A stretch of 64,000 nucleotides of DNA from Candidatus Fermentibacter sp. (lineage in GTDB: Bacteria; Fermentibacterota; Fermentibacteria; Fermentibacterales; Fermentibacteraceae), in assembly GCA_030373045.1 (NCBI GenBank), contig JAUCPW010000027.1, positions 44,478-108,477 on the forward strand. Reading direction: 5' to 3'. Made by a program: the position numbers and the translations under genes. Below are positions 41,229 to 51,200 of the stretch, in pieces; within the stretch, counting starts at the first letter, position 1, and each line of letters begins with the position of its first letter. Under the pieces are notes generated by a model. That model was not told the DNA's origin, made no database searches, and saw only the letters and a list, made by a program, of their open reading frames with translations.

Positions 41229-41870
41229 CTATTCCACCCAGTCCAGCCTCACGCCCAGGGGATCGGGATACGTGAAGGTCCCGAAGGGGGTGTCTATCGA
41301 CGGCTGGATCTCGAGCAGGAGCCTGCCGAGGTGATCGTCGTCCCTGAGATCGCCGTCTATCCCTCCGACCGCCAGGGCGAGGTCGATGAAATCGAGCGCA
41401 TCCATGGCCGACAGCACCTGGACTGCGTCGAAGCCGATGTCGAGAGGCAGGATCGTCGTGGTGGAGTCGCCCGGCACCTCGAACGGGTCGAGCCACTCGC
41501 CCGAGGCCACACAGGTCGTGTCGAAGCCGGCTCCCGACTCGGTATCCATGTAGAGGTCCCACGGCATCGACAGGATCGTGGCCGCGGCCAGCAGGAAGCC
41601 GGAGGAGCCGTCGTTGGGATTGTGTATCCCGACGTTCAGGATCATGTCGACGGGCACCTCGCCCTCGGCCCAGTACGAGACCACCTGGATGACCTGGGCG
41701 GCGTCGAGTTCTGAGAGGTTGTCCAGCTCTATCCCGCAGATGGTGAAGTCCTCGGTGTTCTCGAGCCTGAAGGACAGATTCGAGAATCCTAGGGGATCGG
41801 TGATGCTGCACGAGCACGAAGCCGCCATGATGACGGCCAGGGCGGCCGCGAACAGGTTCCTGGGAGACAT
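41229..41870 (-). CDS. LEA14-like lipoprotein
   Basis: 213 aa from the ATG at 41870, preferred over 41879 because GGTGG then has a 5-base spacing. The N-terminus is a lipoprotein signal (MSPRNLFAAALAVIMAASC, with lipobox AASC). The rest resembles the LEA14/WHy beta-sandwich, with repeats such as VPVDMILNVGIHNPN and a preference for small polar residues. Such proteins sit at the envelope under stress. It ends before kbl and follows the SGNH lipoprotein gene. Confidence 0.72.
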   Translation of the reverse strand: MSPRNLFAAALAVIMAASCSCSITDPLGFSNLSFRLENTEDFTICGIELDNLSELDAAQVIQVVSYWAEGEVPVDMILNVGIHNPNDGSSGFLLAAATILSMPWDLYMDTESGAGFDTTCVASGEWLDPFEVPGDSTTTILPLDIGFDAVQVLSAMDALDFIDLALAVGGIDGDLRDDDHLGRLLLEIQPSIDTPFGTFTYPDPLGVRLDWVE

Positions 41871-41933
41871 CTCATCCACCTTTCCTGCAGAACACTTCGG
41901 TCCATGGCGGCACCCCCCGGTGGGCCGGCACGT

Positions 41934-43016
41934 TCAGAACCAGCGCCAGTCGACCGGAGCCCTGGCCGAAACGACATCCATGGCGGCCTGGGCGATGACG
42001 GCCGCCTCCCCGGGTCCTATGCCCCCGGGAACGTATCCGGCGCCCTGTGCGCTCTCCCCCGTCAGGAGCGAGTAGATGACGCAGGCCGCGAGGTACGTTC
42101 CGGTCATCGTGGGATGGCTCTGGTCGTCCTCCCACAGGTCCAGCGACGGTTCCATCCCGAGCGCACTGAGCCAGGCCGTCCCGACCGGGGCGACGGATGC
42201 GTCGAGATGAGCCCCCGCGTACGAATAGGCGTATTCCAGATCTGCGAGCGTCCCGGGGGCGTACTCCCTCGGCCAGGTCATGAAGAAGCCCGTCCGGCCT
42301 CCGCGGGCCGTGACGAGCGAATCGAGGCGGAAGGCATACTCCCACATGCTCCCGGGATCCTCGATGGGCCTGAGGCTCTGTTCCTGGAGTATCACGAGAT
42401 CCCACTCCCGCGACTGCAGCAGCATCCTCAGCGCAGGGTCGTGGAAGTGGTCCTCCAGGGTGGCGCCGCCGACGGTGTATCCGGCGACCACGGTCTCGAG
42501 GACGGGGAATCCCCCGGAAAGAAGCGAGTCGACATGGGCCGGGAGCCCTCCGTTGGCGTAGGTGTAGCTGTTCCCGACGAACAGGAGCGACAGCGGGGGA
42601 TCCGGAGGCAGGAACCCGCCCGCGGACGCCTCCGCCACGAACAAGTCCTCGTTGATCCTGTATCCGGCATGCACTTCGAGGAAGGCCGGATCGCCCGTCA
42701 TTTCCGGGAGGGCGAGGGGGACCGCATCGCATCCGCCGTCCTCGTGCCGGAACAGGACGAGTGCCGAAGAGGAAGGCGGCAGGGTCGTCAGCGCCTCGCC
42801 CGCCGCGAGGGTGTCGCCGGTTTCGAGGGCGAACGTGTCGGCTCCCAGGACCAGCGAGACGCCCGACGCCCGCTGGGAGGACGGATCCAGGAAGGGCATG
42901 CAGTTCATGACGACTTCCACGTCGAGATGGACTACATCCTGAGGATCGGCCGGGCCCGACGCGCACGCCGCCGCGACCATCAGAACGACTGCCGCCGCGA
43001 ACCGCGCCTCCCTCAC
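41934..43016 (-). CDS. SGNH-hydrolase-like lipoprotein
   Basis: 360 aa, GTG start with GGAGGG upstream. Lipoprotein signal (lipobox AAAC at residues 15-18). An N-terminal beta domain of ~130 residues precedes an SGNH-type esterase domain: LLFVGNSYTYANGGLP near residue 145 (block I, with Ser in a GNS setting rather than GDS), LVILQEQSL in the middle, and DDQSHPTMTGTYLA near 305 supplying the Asp-x-x-His pair. It may deacylate glycans or lipids at the outer envelope. DUF4886-like members have this form. Confidence 0.8.
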   Translation of the reverse strand: MREARFAAAVVLMVAAACASGPADPQDVVHLDVEVVMNCMPFLDPSSQRASGVSLVLGADTFALETGDTLAAGEALTTLPPSSSALVLFRHEDGGCDAVPLALPEMTGDPAFLEVHAGYRINEDLFVAEASAGGFLPPDPPLSLLFVGNSYTYANGGLPAHVDSLLSGGFPVLETVVAGYTVGGATLEDHFHDPALRMLLQSREWDLVILQEQSLRPIEDPGSMWEYAFRLDSLVTARGGRTGFFMTWPREYAPGTLADLEYAYSYAGAHLDASVAPVGTAWLSALGMEPSLDLWEDDQSHPTMTGTYLAACVIYSLLTGESAQGAGYVPGGIGPGEAAVIAQAAMDVVSARAPVDWRWF

Positions 43017-43174
43017 CTCATCCCTCCGGCCATCACCCTCCGACCTCTAGTCCCATGCTCCCGCCTCCGACCTCCGGCCTCTCCTCTTGCCGATGATACC
43101 TCTCCGCCGATCCTCCGGCACCCCGTACCGGCCGGGCTGGCAGACCCGCGGCACGGCCGGGTATCTTTCGATCC

Positions 43175-44557
43175 ATGAGTACTCCGATTCCCGTCAGGCG
43201 TTCCAATGCTCTCCTGGCCGCTCTCTCCCTGGGAGCCAGCCTGGCCCTGACGGCAGTCTCGGCGCCTGCCGCCCCGCTCGACGACACCTACATCCATCTC
43301 GTCTTCGGCCGCAACCTCGCCCGGGGCGGATTCATGCAGTTCAACCCCGGCACCCCCTCGACAGGCCTCACGAGCCCGGTCTGGGTGATGCCGTCGGCGG
43401 CGGCCTCCCTGGCCGGCAGCGCCGCACCGGCCTTGCTCATGGGCATTTCGGCGGCTGCAGGAGCCCTCGCGGTGCTCGCCGGCGGAGGGGCGGCGCCTCT
43501 GCTGCTCCTTTGCGGACCGCTGATCTTCCACTCCTCGAGCGGGATGGAGACGGCACTGGCCGCTCTCCTCGCAACCGTCATCTCCGCCGGGCTGGCGTCC
43601 CGGCGCCTCGGAGGCCTGCCCCTGGGGCTCGTGCTTTCTGCGGCGGTCCTGACAAGGCCGGAGACCGCTCTGCTCTGCATCCCCGCGGCGCTCGGCGCCG
43701 GCGGCAGGAGGGAATTCGCCCTCCGGATCCTCCCCCCGGCTGCCGTGATCGTTCTGTGGGCGGCCTGGAACGTGCACGCCTCGGGCTCCCCCCTGCCCTC
43801 CACCTTCCATGCCAAGGTGTCGGGCACTGATTTCTCAGGCCTGCCCGGACTCGTCGCGAGGCTCCTCCTGATGGCCCCGCTGGCTCTCCCGGCGGCGCTC
43901 ATGGGGATCGTCGGCATGGCCGGAAGGAGGAATCCCGCCTGGCTCTGCGTCCCTCTGCTCGCTGCCGCGGCGTTCGCCACCGCTCCCAACCACTTCAACC
44001 AGCTCCGGTACCACGTTCCGTGGCTCTGCGCCGCCATGCCGGCCGCGTCGGCATGGCTGAGGGGGAGAAGCCTGCGCCTGCTGCCGGGACGCACGGGGAT
44101 CCCGGCCTTCGCCGCGACTCTGCTCCTCATGGTCCCGGGCGCCGCCTTCATGGCCCGGCAGAGGGTCCGCGCTGCATTCGACGTGCGGACGATCGACATC
44201 GCGCCGGCGCTCCTCGTGGATTCCCTTGCCTCGGATGGTGATGTGGCGGCTTCCGGTGACATAGGGGCGATCGCCTGGATCACGGGGCTCGAGATCCTCG
44301 ATCTGGACGGGCTCGTCACGCCCGAGAGGCTCCCGGGGCCTTCCAGGGAGGGGTGGGGATGGATCGGCGCGAGATCCGACTGGCTGGTCGCCTTCCCGCG
44401 TCAGTATTCGGATCTCGTCTCGGAGGCCGGCGGCGCCCTGGAGTTCGTGGAGGGTTTCGGGAGCCCGTCACCGGCAGTTTGTGGAGAGGATTCCGTCGCG
44501 GTCTGGAGGGTCAGTCCATCGCCCCGGCGCGGGGCGAGAGGGTCGGGGCTGCCGTGA
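43175..44557 (+). CDS. GT-C-type membrane glycosyltransferase-like protein
   Basis: 460 aa with about ten hydrophobic segments. The first loop carries DDTYIHLVFGRNLARGG, the acidic DDxY motif expected of lipid-sugar-dependent GT-C transferases, followed by PSTGLTSPVWV. The soluble C-terminal part (~330-440) is short. Members of this type move sugars from polyprenyl phosphate to lipids or proteins on the periplasmic side. The last 47 bases overlap the end of the convergent transglycosylase gene. Confidence 0.78.
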   Translation: MSTPIPVRRSNALLAALSLGASLALTAVSAPAAPLDDTYIHLVFGRNLARGGFMQFNPGTPSTGLTSPVWVMPSAAASLAGSAAPALLMGISAAAGALAVLAGGGAAPLLLLCGPLIFHSSSGMETALAALLATVISAGLASRRLGGLPLGLVLSAAVLTRPETALLCIPAALGAGGRREFALRILPPAAVIVLWAAWNVHASGSPLPSTFHAKVSGTDFSGLPGLVARLLLMAPLALPAALMGIVGMAGRRNPAWLCVPLLAAAAFATAPNHFNQLRYHVPWLCAAMPAASAWLRGRSLRLLPGRTGIPAFAATLLLMVPGAAFMARQRVRAAFDVRTIDIAPALLVDSLASDGDVAASGDIGAIAWITGLEILDLDGLVTPERLPGPSREGWGWIGARSDWLVAFPRQYSDLVSEAGGALEFVEGFGSPSPAVCGEDSVAVWRVSPSPRRGARGSGLP

Positions 44558-46751
44558 ACCTGGGCTGCGCGAGGCCTGCCAGGGACGGATACAGGAGCCT
44601 GTAGATCTCGTAGTTGGCGAGGACCTTCTCGACATAGCGCCTGGTTTCGTTGAAGGTGATCCTGCAGAAGAAGAGGTCGTCGGAGAGGGTGGAGGCCCCC
44701 CAGCGGCCTGCCGCGTTGTGGGGCCCGCCATTGTAGGATGCGAGCAGCTTCACCGGCCCGTCTACCTCCGAGGCGACCCCGGACAGGTAGCATATGCCGT
44801 ATCTCAACGACACCCCGGGCTCGAAGAGCGCGTCGGGCGAGTAGTCGTCCCAGCCCTGCCGCGAGGCCACGTATTCCGAGGTGCTCGGGATCATCTGTAT
44901 CAGGCCCCTGGCTCCGGCGGGAGAGCTCGCGCCGGGCTGGAACATGCTCTCCTGCCTCATGATGGACCATACGAGCAGCGGGTCGAACCCGAAGTCGGCG
45001 CTGGTGCGGAGCACGGGCCCGGGCCAGGCGGCAGGATATCTGAGCCGCCAGAGGTCGGCCGGCCAGGGTTCGGGTGCCACGGTCGAGAGCCTCCAGCCGC
45101 AGTTCGGCATCCGTTCCCAGACGTCGTGCTCGAGGTAGAAGAGGGCCATCCTGCCCCCTCCCCCGACTTCCTCCTCGGCCGCCTTGAACTCCGCCACGGC
45201 CCACCGCCTGAGGCCCGCATCGAGCAGTACGGCCCCGCGCCTCGAGGAGGCTGTCGAGGGTGCCGGGACCACTCCGTTCCTGGTCATCCAGGCCTCGAGA
45301 GGTTCCGATGAGATGCCGGGGGACGGCGGAGAGGCCCCCAGGCGCACCTGTGCGAACCTCGCGGCCAGGGACTCGGAGCCGAGGCGGGATACGGCCCTGA
45401 GGGTGTCCATACCGGAAGCGTCGCCCTCCTCGACGAGCAGCCTCCCGAGGAGATACCTCGCGGACTGGGCATAGACGCTCTCTCCCGACTCCCGCGAGAA
45501 GGACGCGAGCTCGGCGGCCGCCTCACTGCCGCGGCCGGTCTCCAGCAGGGCGAGGCACAGGAAGAAATGCGCGTCGTCGGCGGCAACGTTGGACGGATAG
45601 TCGGCCATCATGGCCTCGAAATGGGGAAGGGCCTCGGCCCACCGGTCGTACTCGGCCAGTATGCTGCCCCTGTACCATGGGATGTTGCCCCGGCGCGGCG
45701 AGGAGGGATAGCGCGACTCCCACCGGTCGAGCACGGCAAGACCCGAATCCGGCAGCCCGCCGCGGGCCAGGTCGAGGCCGAGGTACATCAGGGCGTTCTC
45801 GGCATCGGCCCCCGCCGGGTGGTCGTCGAGGTAGCCGTCGAGGAGGGCGCAGGCCTGGTCGTAGGATCCGAGCCTGTCGCGGGTGCGGGCGGCGAGATAG
45901 ACGAGATGGCCGGGAGGGTCCTGAGCATGGACGGCGATGTCGTAAAGCTCGTTCCAGAGGCCTCCGGCGTAGAAGGCGTCGGCCAGTCCGGCGGAGAACG
46001 CGCTGTCCGAGAGCAGCCTGGGCCTCAGGAGGGCGAACGCCGGGGCATGTATGTATCCGGAGGGCCAGAGCCTTATGGACTGCGAGAAGGCATCCTCCCA
46101 CCCCGCGGCTCCGCTCTCGTGCCTGAAGGTTCCCAGGGCGCCCAGGAGACGAGACCTGAGCACGCTGTCGGAGGCCGGGACCCCCTGCCTGAGATCCGTT
46201 GCCTCGTCGAGCCTTCCTGCGTAGAGGAGGGCGCCGTACCGGGCGAGAGTGAGGTCGCCGGCGGTCTGCGCAGGGAAGCTGTCTCCCGCATAGCTCAGAG
46301 CCCGGAGGGCCTCCTCCCCTCTTCCGGCCGCGACGAGGCTCTCGGCCAGGAGGAGCGCGGCGTACTCCGGCATGGGCACGAGGCTGTCGGCGAGCTTCTC
46401 GAGCATCGCGGGCGCTATCCCGGCCCCTCCGGCCACCACGGCCAGCAGGGCGTCGAGGGAATCGGGGCTCGCAAGAAGGATCTGCGCGCACGGAATCGAC
46501 GGTTCGTCCAGCAGGAGGGCCGCGGCCCTGGCGTCGGACATCCGCAGGGTGTCGCCTTCAGCCCTGAGTCCGGCGGCCTGGATGTAGAGAAGGGCTGATT
46601 CTCCGTTCAGCCCTTCGTCCGCGGCTGATCGAGCCGCCGTTTCGACGGCGGAGGGGTCCGGCGGCAGCGCTGCTTCGGCCTGACCGCCATCCTCCACGGC
46701 CCTGCACGACGAGAGGGCCAGGACGGACATGAGCAGTGCGAACCGGCGCAT
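44511..46751 (-). CDS. Soluble-type lytic transglycosylase lipoprotein with helical repeats
   Basis: 746 aa. The lipoprotein signal (MRRFALLMSVLALSSC) is followed by ~530 residues of TPR/superhelical repeats and a C-terminal SLT domain: SIMRQESMFQPGASSPAGA near residue 615 with the catalytic Glu, then GLIQMIPSTSEYVA and YNGGPHNAAGRW. This is the architecture of Slt70, which cleaves peptidoglycan to anhydro-muropeptides. It is the last of a four-gene minus-strand string that begins with a MltD-like enzyme. Confidence 0.92.
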   Translation of the reverse strand: MRRFALLMSVLALSSCRAVEDGGQAEAALPPDPSAVETAARSAADEGLNGESALLYIQAAGLRAEGDTLRMSDARAAALLLDEPSIPCAQILLASPDSLDALLAVVAGGAGIAPAMLEKLADSLVPMPEYAALLLAESLVAAGRGEEALRALSYAGDSFPAQTAGDLTLARYGALLYAGRLDEATDLRQGVPASDSVLRSRLLGALGTFRHESGAAGWEDAFSQSIRLWPSGYIHAPAFALLRPRLLSDSAFSAGLADAFYAGGLWNELYDIAVHAQDPPGHLVYLAARTRDRLGSYDQACALLDGYLDDHPAGADAENALMYLGLDLARGGLPDSGLAVLDRWESRYPSSPRRGNIPWYRGSILAEYDRWAEALPHFEAMMADYPSNVAADDAHFFLCLALLETGRGSEAAAELASFSRESGESVYAQSARYLLGRLLVEEGDASGMDTLRAVSRLGSESLAARFAQVRLGASPPSPGISSEPLEAWMTRNGVVPAPSTASSRRGAVLLDAGLRRWAVAEFKAAEEEVGGGGRMALFYLEHDVWERMPNCGWRLSTVAPEPWPADLWRLRYPAAWPGPVLRTSADFGFDPLLVWSIMRQESMFQPGASSPAGARGLIQMIPSTSEYVASRQGWDDYSPDALFEPGVSLRYGICYLSGVASEVDGPVKLLASYNGGPHNAAGRWGASTLSDDLFFCRITFNETRRYVEKVLANYEIYRLLYPSLAGLAQPRFTAAPTLSPRAGAMD

Positions 46752-46773
46752 ATGATTCAGAAGCGTCCCCGGA

Positions 46774-48192
46774 TCAGTTCCCGGTCTTGTAGGAAGCCAG
46801 CTCCGCCTGGAGGTCCGGATTCCCGGGATCGGCCGCCAGCGCACGCTGGAGCAGTGCAATGGCGTCCGCATGCCTCTCCATCGAGACCATGGCTCTGGAG
46901 CAGGCCAGGGCGATCCTGGAGGAAGGGGCCGGATCCTCGATGAAACGTGCAAGTATTTCAAGGGTGTCCCTGGGTCTTCCGGTCTTCACGTAGAGGAGCC
47001 CAAGGCCGGACAGGGCCGGCTCGAGGTAGGGGTCCTTCATCAGAGCCTTCTTGAATGTCTCCTCCGAGGCCTTCATGTCGCCTGCGGCCGCCTGGACGTG
47101 TCCGAGGTTGGCCAGGAGCTCGGGCCTCTCCGGATCTATCTCCAGTGCCGATGCGAGGGCTGCGGCGGCTTCCGGGAGCCGGCCCTGGTTGAAGCTGTGT
47201 ATGGCCTCGTTGTTGAGGTCGTCGACACGAGTCCGGTTGACTGCTTCCTTCTGGGTCCTCAGGAGGCCGGCCATCTCGGCCAGGGTCTTCTCCTGACCCT
47301 GCGCCGCCTCGCCGAGGGTGATCCTCATGTCGTCCAGTATGGACTTCTGCGCCTCGAGGGTCCCGCCGAGCCCGGATATGGCGCCCGTGGTCCTCGCGTC
47401 CAGATCGGCGACCTTCGCAGCCAGGCCGTCCTCCAGGGCCTTCACCGCGGCCGGGATGGCGGCTATTCCGGCACCCATCTCGGCCAGACCCGACTCGACG
47501 GGAGCGATACCGGAGGATGCGGCCTCCGACATCTTCCGGCCCAGCAGCTCGGGCATCCCGTTCACGAACCCGTCCAGGGCGTCGAGGCGGCCGGGGAGCC
47601 CCGCGGCGACCCCGGAGACCTCGCGGGTGGACTGCCCTATCTGCAGCACGGCCTCGAGCAGCGTACCGATCCTCTCGTCCTGTTCCGAGAGAAGCCTGCG
47701 TATCTCCTGTCCTTCGCTCCCGGCCTTCTCGAGGAGCTTCCCGGCCGAATCGGACACGGCCGCGCCGATGGGTCCGGCGATGCCCATGATGCTCCCGGCG
47801 GTCTCGGAAACGGTGCTCTGGATCGATTCGACACGGGACTCGAGGCTCGCGAGCCTGGCTATCCCGGCCTCGAGAGGAGCGGTCAGGCTCTCGATCGGGA
47901 ATGCCGCCGGAGGCTGTGCCTCCCCGGCAACCACCCCTGAGGGCGGCACGTAGGCGGCGGGTTCCGCCGGCCGCGCGGCGGACTGCCCGGAGATGGTCTG
48001 CAGCGTCTCCACACCCTGGATCAGCCTGTCGAGTCGCTCGAACAGGCCGCTCGAGACCAGCTTCTCCAGAGAGTCGACCTTGCCGGCGATGGCCGTGGTC
48101 TGACCGGATATCTCGAAGACCAGCTTGCCGATGCCCGTGATGAGACTGCTCACGGAGAGCTCGGAAGGAGTCGTGCCCTCGCCCTCGTTCAT
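46774..48192 (-). CDS. Coiled-coil/TPR protein of unknown function
   Basis: 472 aa without signal peptide. Residues ~15-70 and ~95-310 are long Ala/Gly/Glu/Leu-rich helices of coiled-coil character with a Pro/Ala linker between (AARPAEPAAYVPPSG). From ~320 to the end are about four TPR units (NNEAIHSFNQGRLPEAAAAL; ALSGLGLLYVKTGRPRDTLE). The repeated set of hydrophobic heptads in the middle looks like apolipoprotein- or chemoreceptor-type helices. The gene lies between a 1204-residue repeat protein and a lytic transglycosylase. Confidence 0.78.
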   Translation of the reverse strand: MNEGEGTTPSELSVSSLITGIGKLVFEISGQTTAIAGKVDSLEKLVSSGLFERLDRLIQGVETLQTISGQSAARPAEPAAYVPPSGVVAGEAQPPAAFPIESLTAPLEAGIARLASLESRVESIQSTVSETAGSIMGIAGPIGAAVSDSAGKLLEKAGSEGQEIRRLLSEQDERIGTLLEAVLQIGQSTREVSGVAAGLPGRLDALDGFVNGMPELLGRKMSEAASSGIAPVESGLAEMGAGIAAIPAAVKALEDGLAAKVADLDARTTGAISGLGGTLEAQKSILDDMRITLGEAAQGQEKTLAEMAGLLRTQKEAVNRTRVDDLNNEAIHSFNQGRLPEAAAALASALEIDPERPELLANLGHVQAAAGDMKASEETFKKALMKDPYLEPALSGLGLLYVKTGRPRDTLEILARFIEDPAPSSRIALACSRAMVSMERHADAIALLQRALAADPGNPDLQAELASYKTGN

Positions 48193-48217
48193 CCCGTGAC
48201 CTTCCCCTCTCGCTTCA

Positions 48218-51200
48218 TCACACCGTTGATATCGTCGAGAGCCTTCCCGCGGGAGCGGCGCCGCCGCCCAGCCCGGGGATCAGGTTCCTGTGTCTCGATT
48301 CCACGAAACGCTCCAGGGCGGCCCGGTCGGCGGGATAGCCGGCCTCGCCGAGAGCCCAGTGGAGCCTCTGGAGCAGGATTGCGTCTCCGGTCCTCCGGAA
48401 TGCCTCGATCCACTGGTCGATGGCCGCGCTCCTGCGGCCGAGCCTCCAGAGCGCGGTGGCGGAGATGTCGGCAGCCTCGGCTCCGGCGTCATCTCCTCCG
48501 GGAAGGGCGGCGAGCGCCTCTGCGGCCCTGCCGGAGAGGAGCAGATCCCTGGCGGCGGAGAGCCCGGTCCCGGAAGCGGAGGATCTCTTCTTCTGGAGAC
48601 CACCCCTGACCAGCGACAGCATCTTGTCGTCCATCCTCGACCAGGCGGCCTCCGCCGCCTCCGGCATCATGCCGGCCGAGACGAGGAGCTTCACCAGGTC
48701 GAATGAAGGCGGGACCGGCGGGGAGGAGGCCTTCCACTTCTCGTACCCCGCGCGGGCTATGTCGCCGAGCATTCCCCCGCCGCCGCCGCCGGCGTCCAGC
48801 AGGAGCTCGCCGAAGCCCAGCAGCCTCTCTATCTCGAGACCCGAAGCGAGGACCGCGCCTGCCGCGGCCGAAACTTCGGCTGCAGGCGCGCGGCCGTTTC
48901 TCAGATCCTCCCCGAGCCTCCCCTCGACCGCCTTCTCAATCACTGAACGGTCGCGGACGGAGTTCCAGAACTCCATCCGTGTAATCCTGCCATCGTGGGT
49001 GTCTTCGAGGAGGCGTTCGGCCGCGGTGGTGCGCCAGGCTCCGATGCCGTCGCATGCGAGCTTCTTGAGGACGGCCGTCTCCATGTCGCGCATGTCGCAG
49101 GCCGCGAAGACTCCAGCGAGGTGCGACATCGCCTCGTCGTCCCTGCCGGCCTGCCACTGTTCGAGGGCGCGTTCGGCAAGCGTGCGGGAAACCGGCACGC
49201 TCAGACCCTGACGCCTCCTCATGGTATCGGAGAAGGCCGCCGCATTGGCGGTGGCTATGGCGCACACCGCCTTGAGGGAGGGACCGCCGCCCTTCCTCAG
49301 GAGAGCGGTCGAAGCCAGCGAGGGGTCCGCCAGCACCGCCTTGACCAGGAGCGCATCGGGATCCAGCTGGAGCTGGTAGCGGTCGGAGAGCTCGGCGGCA
49401 TACGCCAGGCACTGGCCGGATCCCCTCTCGCTGCCGCTGGATTCGCAGATGGCGGCTATCTCCGCGGCCTTCCCCGCGTTCATCTCTAGCACCATGGACG
49501 AGAACCTGCGGAGCCGGTCGAAGTCGTCGGACAGCGCTGCCGCCCTCACGAGCATGAGAGGAGCGTCGACCATGCCGGGGCTGGCATGTGCGAGCTGCTC
49601 GAGGAGGTCGGTCACGCCGGGCGAGGTCAGGACGGGCTGGAGCCAGGCGCAGGCTTCCGAATACCGCCCGTTCGTGGCCGAGGCCTTCGCCAGGAACATC
49701 CTGACCTGTGCACCGTGTTTTCCCGGATCGTCGAGAAGAGTCTCCAGGACGGCCGATGCAAGACCGCTTGTGCGCCTGTCGTCCACTACGTCGCCGAGAT
49801 GGGTCAGCCCGCCCTCGATGTCGCCGGCCGAGATGCGCCTGCAGAATTCCGCCAGTCCCGTGAGGGCCGGATCCTTGATGTCCGAGGAACCCAGGGCGCC
49901 GCCGGCGAGGGCCAGCTTTCCCTCGGCGAGGAAGGCGCGAAGCCTGAACAGCACCTCGGCCGGGGGGTCGCCCCAGGCGAGCCTGGAGACGAGGTCCATC
50001 CTCCAGACGTCGGATCCGCTCGTGCGGAGGATGATGTCGGCCGCGGTCTTCGCGGCTCCGGTGTCGGCGAATATGGGCAGCAGGACCTCGAGGCTGAGCC
50101 TGGCGAGCGATGTATCGGGCAGCACGGAGACCTGGCCGGCCACGGCGGGTGCCAGGTTCGCGTCCGAACAGGCCTTGATCAGCCAGGTGTCGGCCTTGTC
50201 GAACATGTTCCGGGAGATGGCGGCCACGGCGCCCAGCAGGGCCTCCTGGGGGGTCTCGGGCGAGAATCCCGACGCCAGGAGCTCGTCGGCCCTGCGGATG
50301 TGCAGGTTCGACTCCCTGATGTCCTCGAGGCCGCGTTCGGGCACGGTTTCGCCCGCAAGAAGGAGGGAGAACCAGTCGGATGCGGCCTCCCCCTCGCGAC
50401 CCGCCACTCCACGCACGGATGCCCTCATCCTGCGGAGGCCGGGATACTGCTCCATCAGCCCGTCGAAGTGGCTCAGGACATGGACGATGTCCTCGCGCGA
50501 CTTCCTGTCCTTGCGGTCCTGGAGGTGCTGCATGGTGGCCGCAGCCTCTGACTCCCTGCCGCGGACCTGCATCGTGACGGCCAGCAGGGTGAGCACTTCG
50601 GCACTGTTCTTGTCCTTGAGGAGCAGCTTCTGGATCATCCCCTGGACCCACTCGGGATCTCCGGCCACGAGCCGGCACAGGGCGGAGACCGCGTCGGAGA
50701 CGGTTCCGCGCTCTGTCATGAACTCCGCGAGCTTCCTGGCGATGCTGTCGTCCCTGTCGATGCCCTGGTCGAGGAAGGCCGCGGCGGTCTCCCCAAGGGG
50801 GCTGGACGCCGCATCCTCGCAGGTGAAGGCCTTCTCGAGGGAATCCAGCGCACTGGTGTTCTCTCCGCGGTCCTTCTTGTATCTGGCCATGAGGAGATGC
50901 GGGCGGGCGTTCGCCTGGGCCTTCGAGACGAGGTCGCGCAGGGCGGCTTCGAAATCGAGCGTCCTGTCGCCCTCCTCGAAGAGGCGCTCGAGCTCCCGCG
51001 CGGCGTCGTCGAAGCGCTCGGCGGAGGCGAGGAGCCTGACGAAGTAGATCCTGCTCTTGTTCGTGAGGTCGAGGGGGATCAGATCCTTCTCGACGACGGC
51101 GAGAGTGCTGTTGACGATGTCCACCGGCGCCTCGAAGAGGTCCGGGAGGTTGCGCAGGGCCAGCTCGGCGTTCTCGAACGCAAGGTACACCCTGACGAGA

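Noticed and set aside
43030..43080. Repeated CTCCGACCTC-like words near the SGNH gene start
   Set aside because: Two or three short, imperfect copies without regular spacing; not a CRISPR or a credible repeat element.
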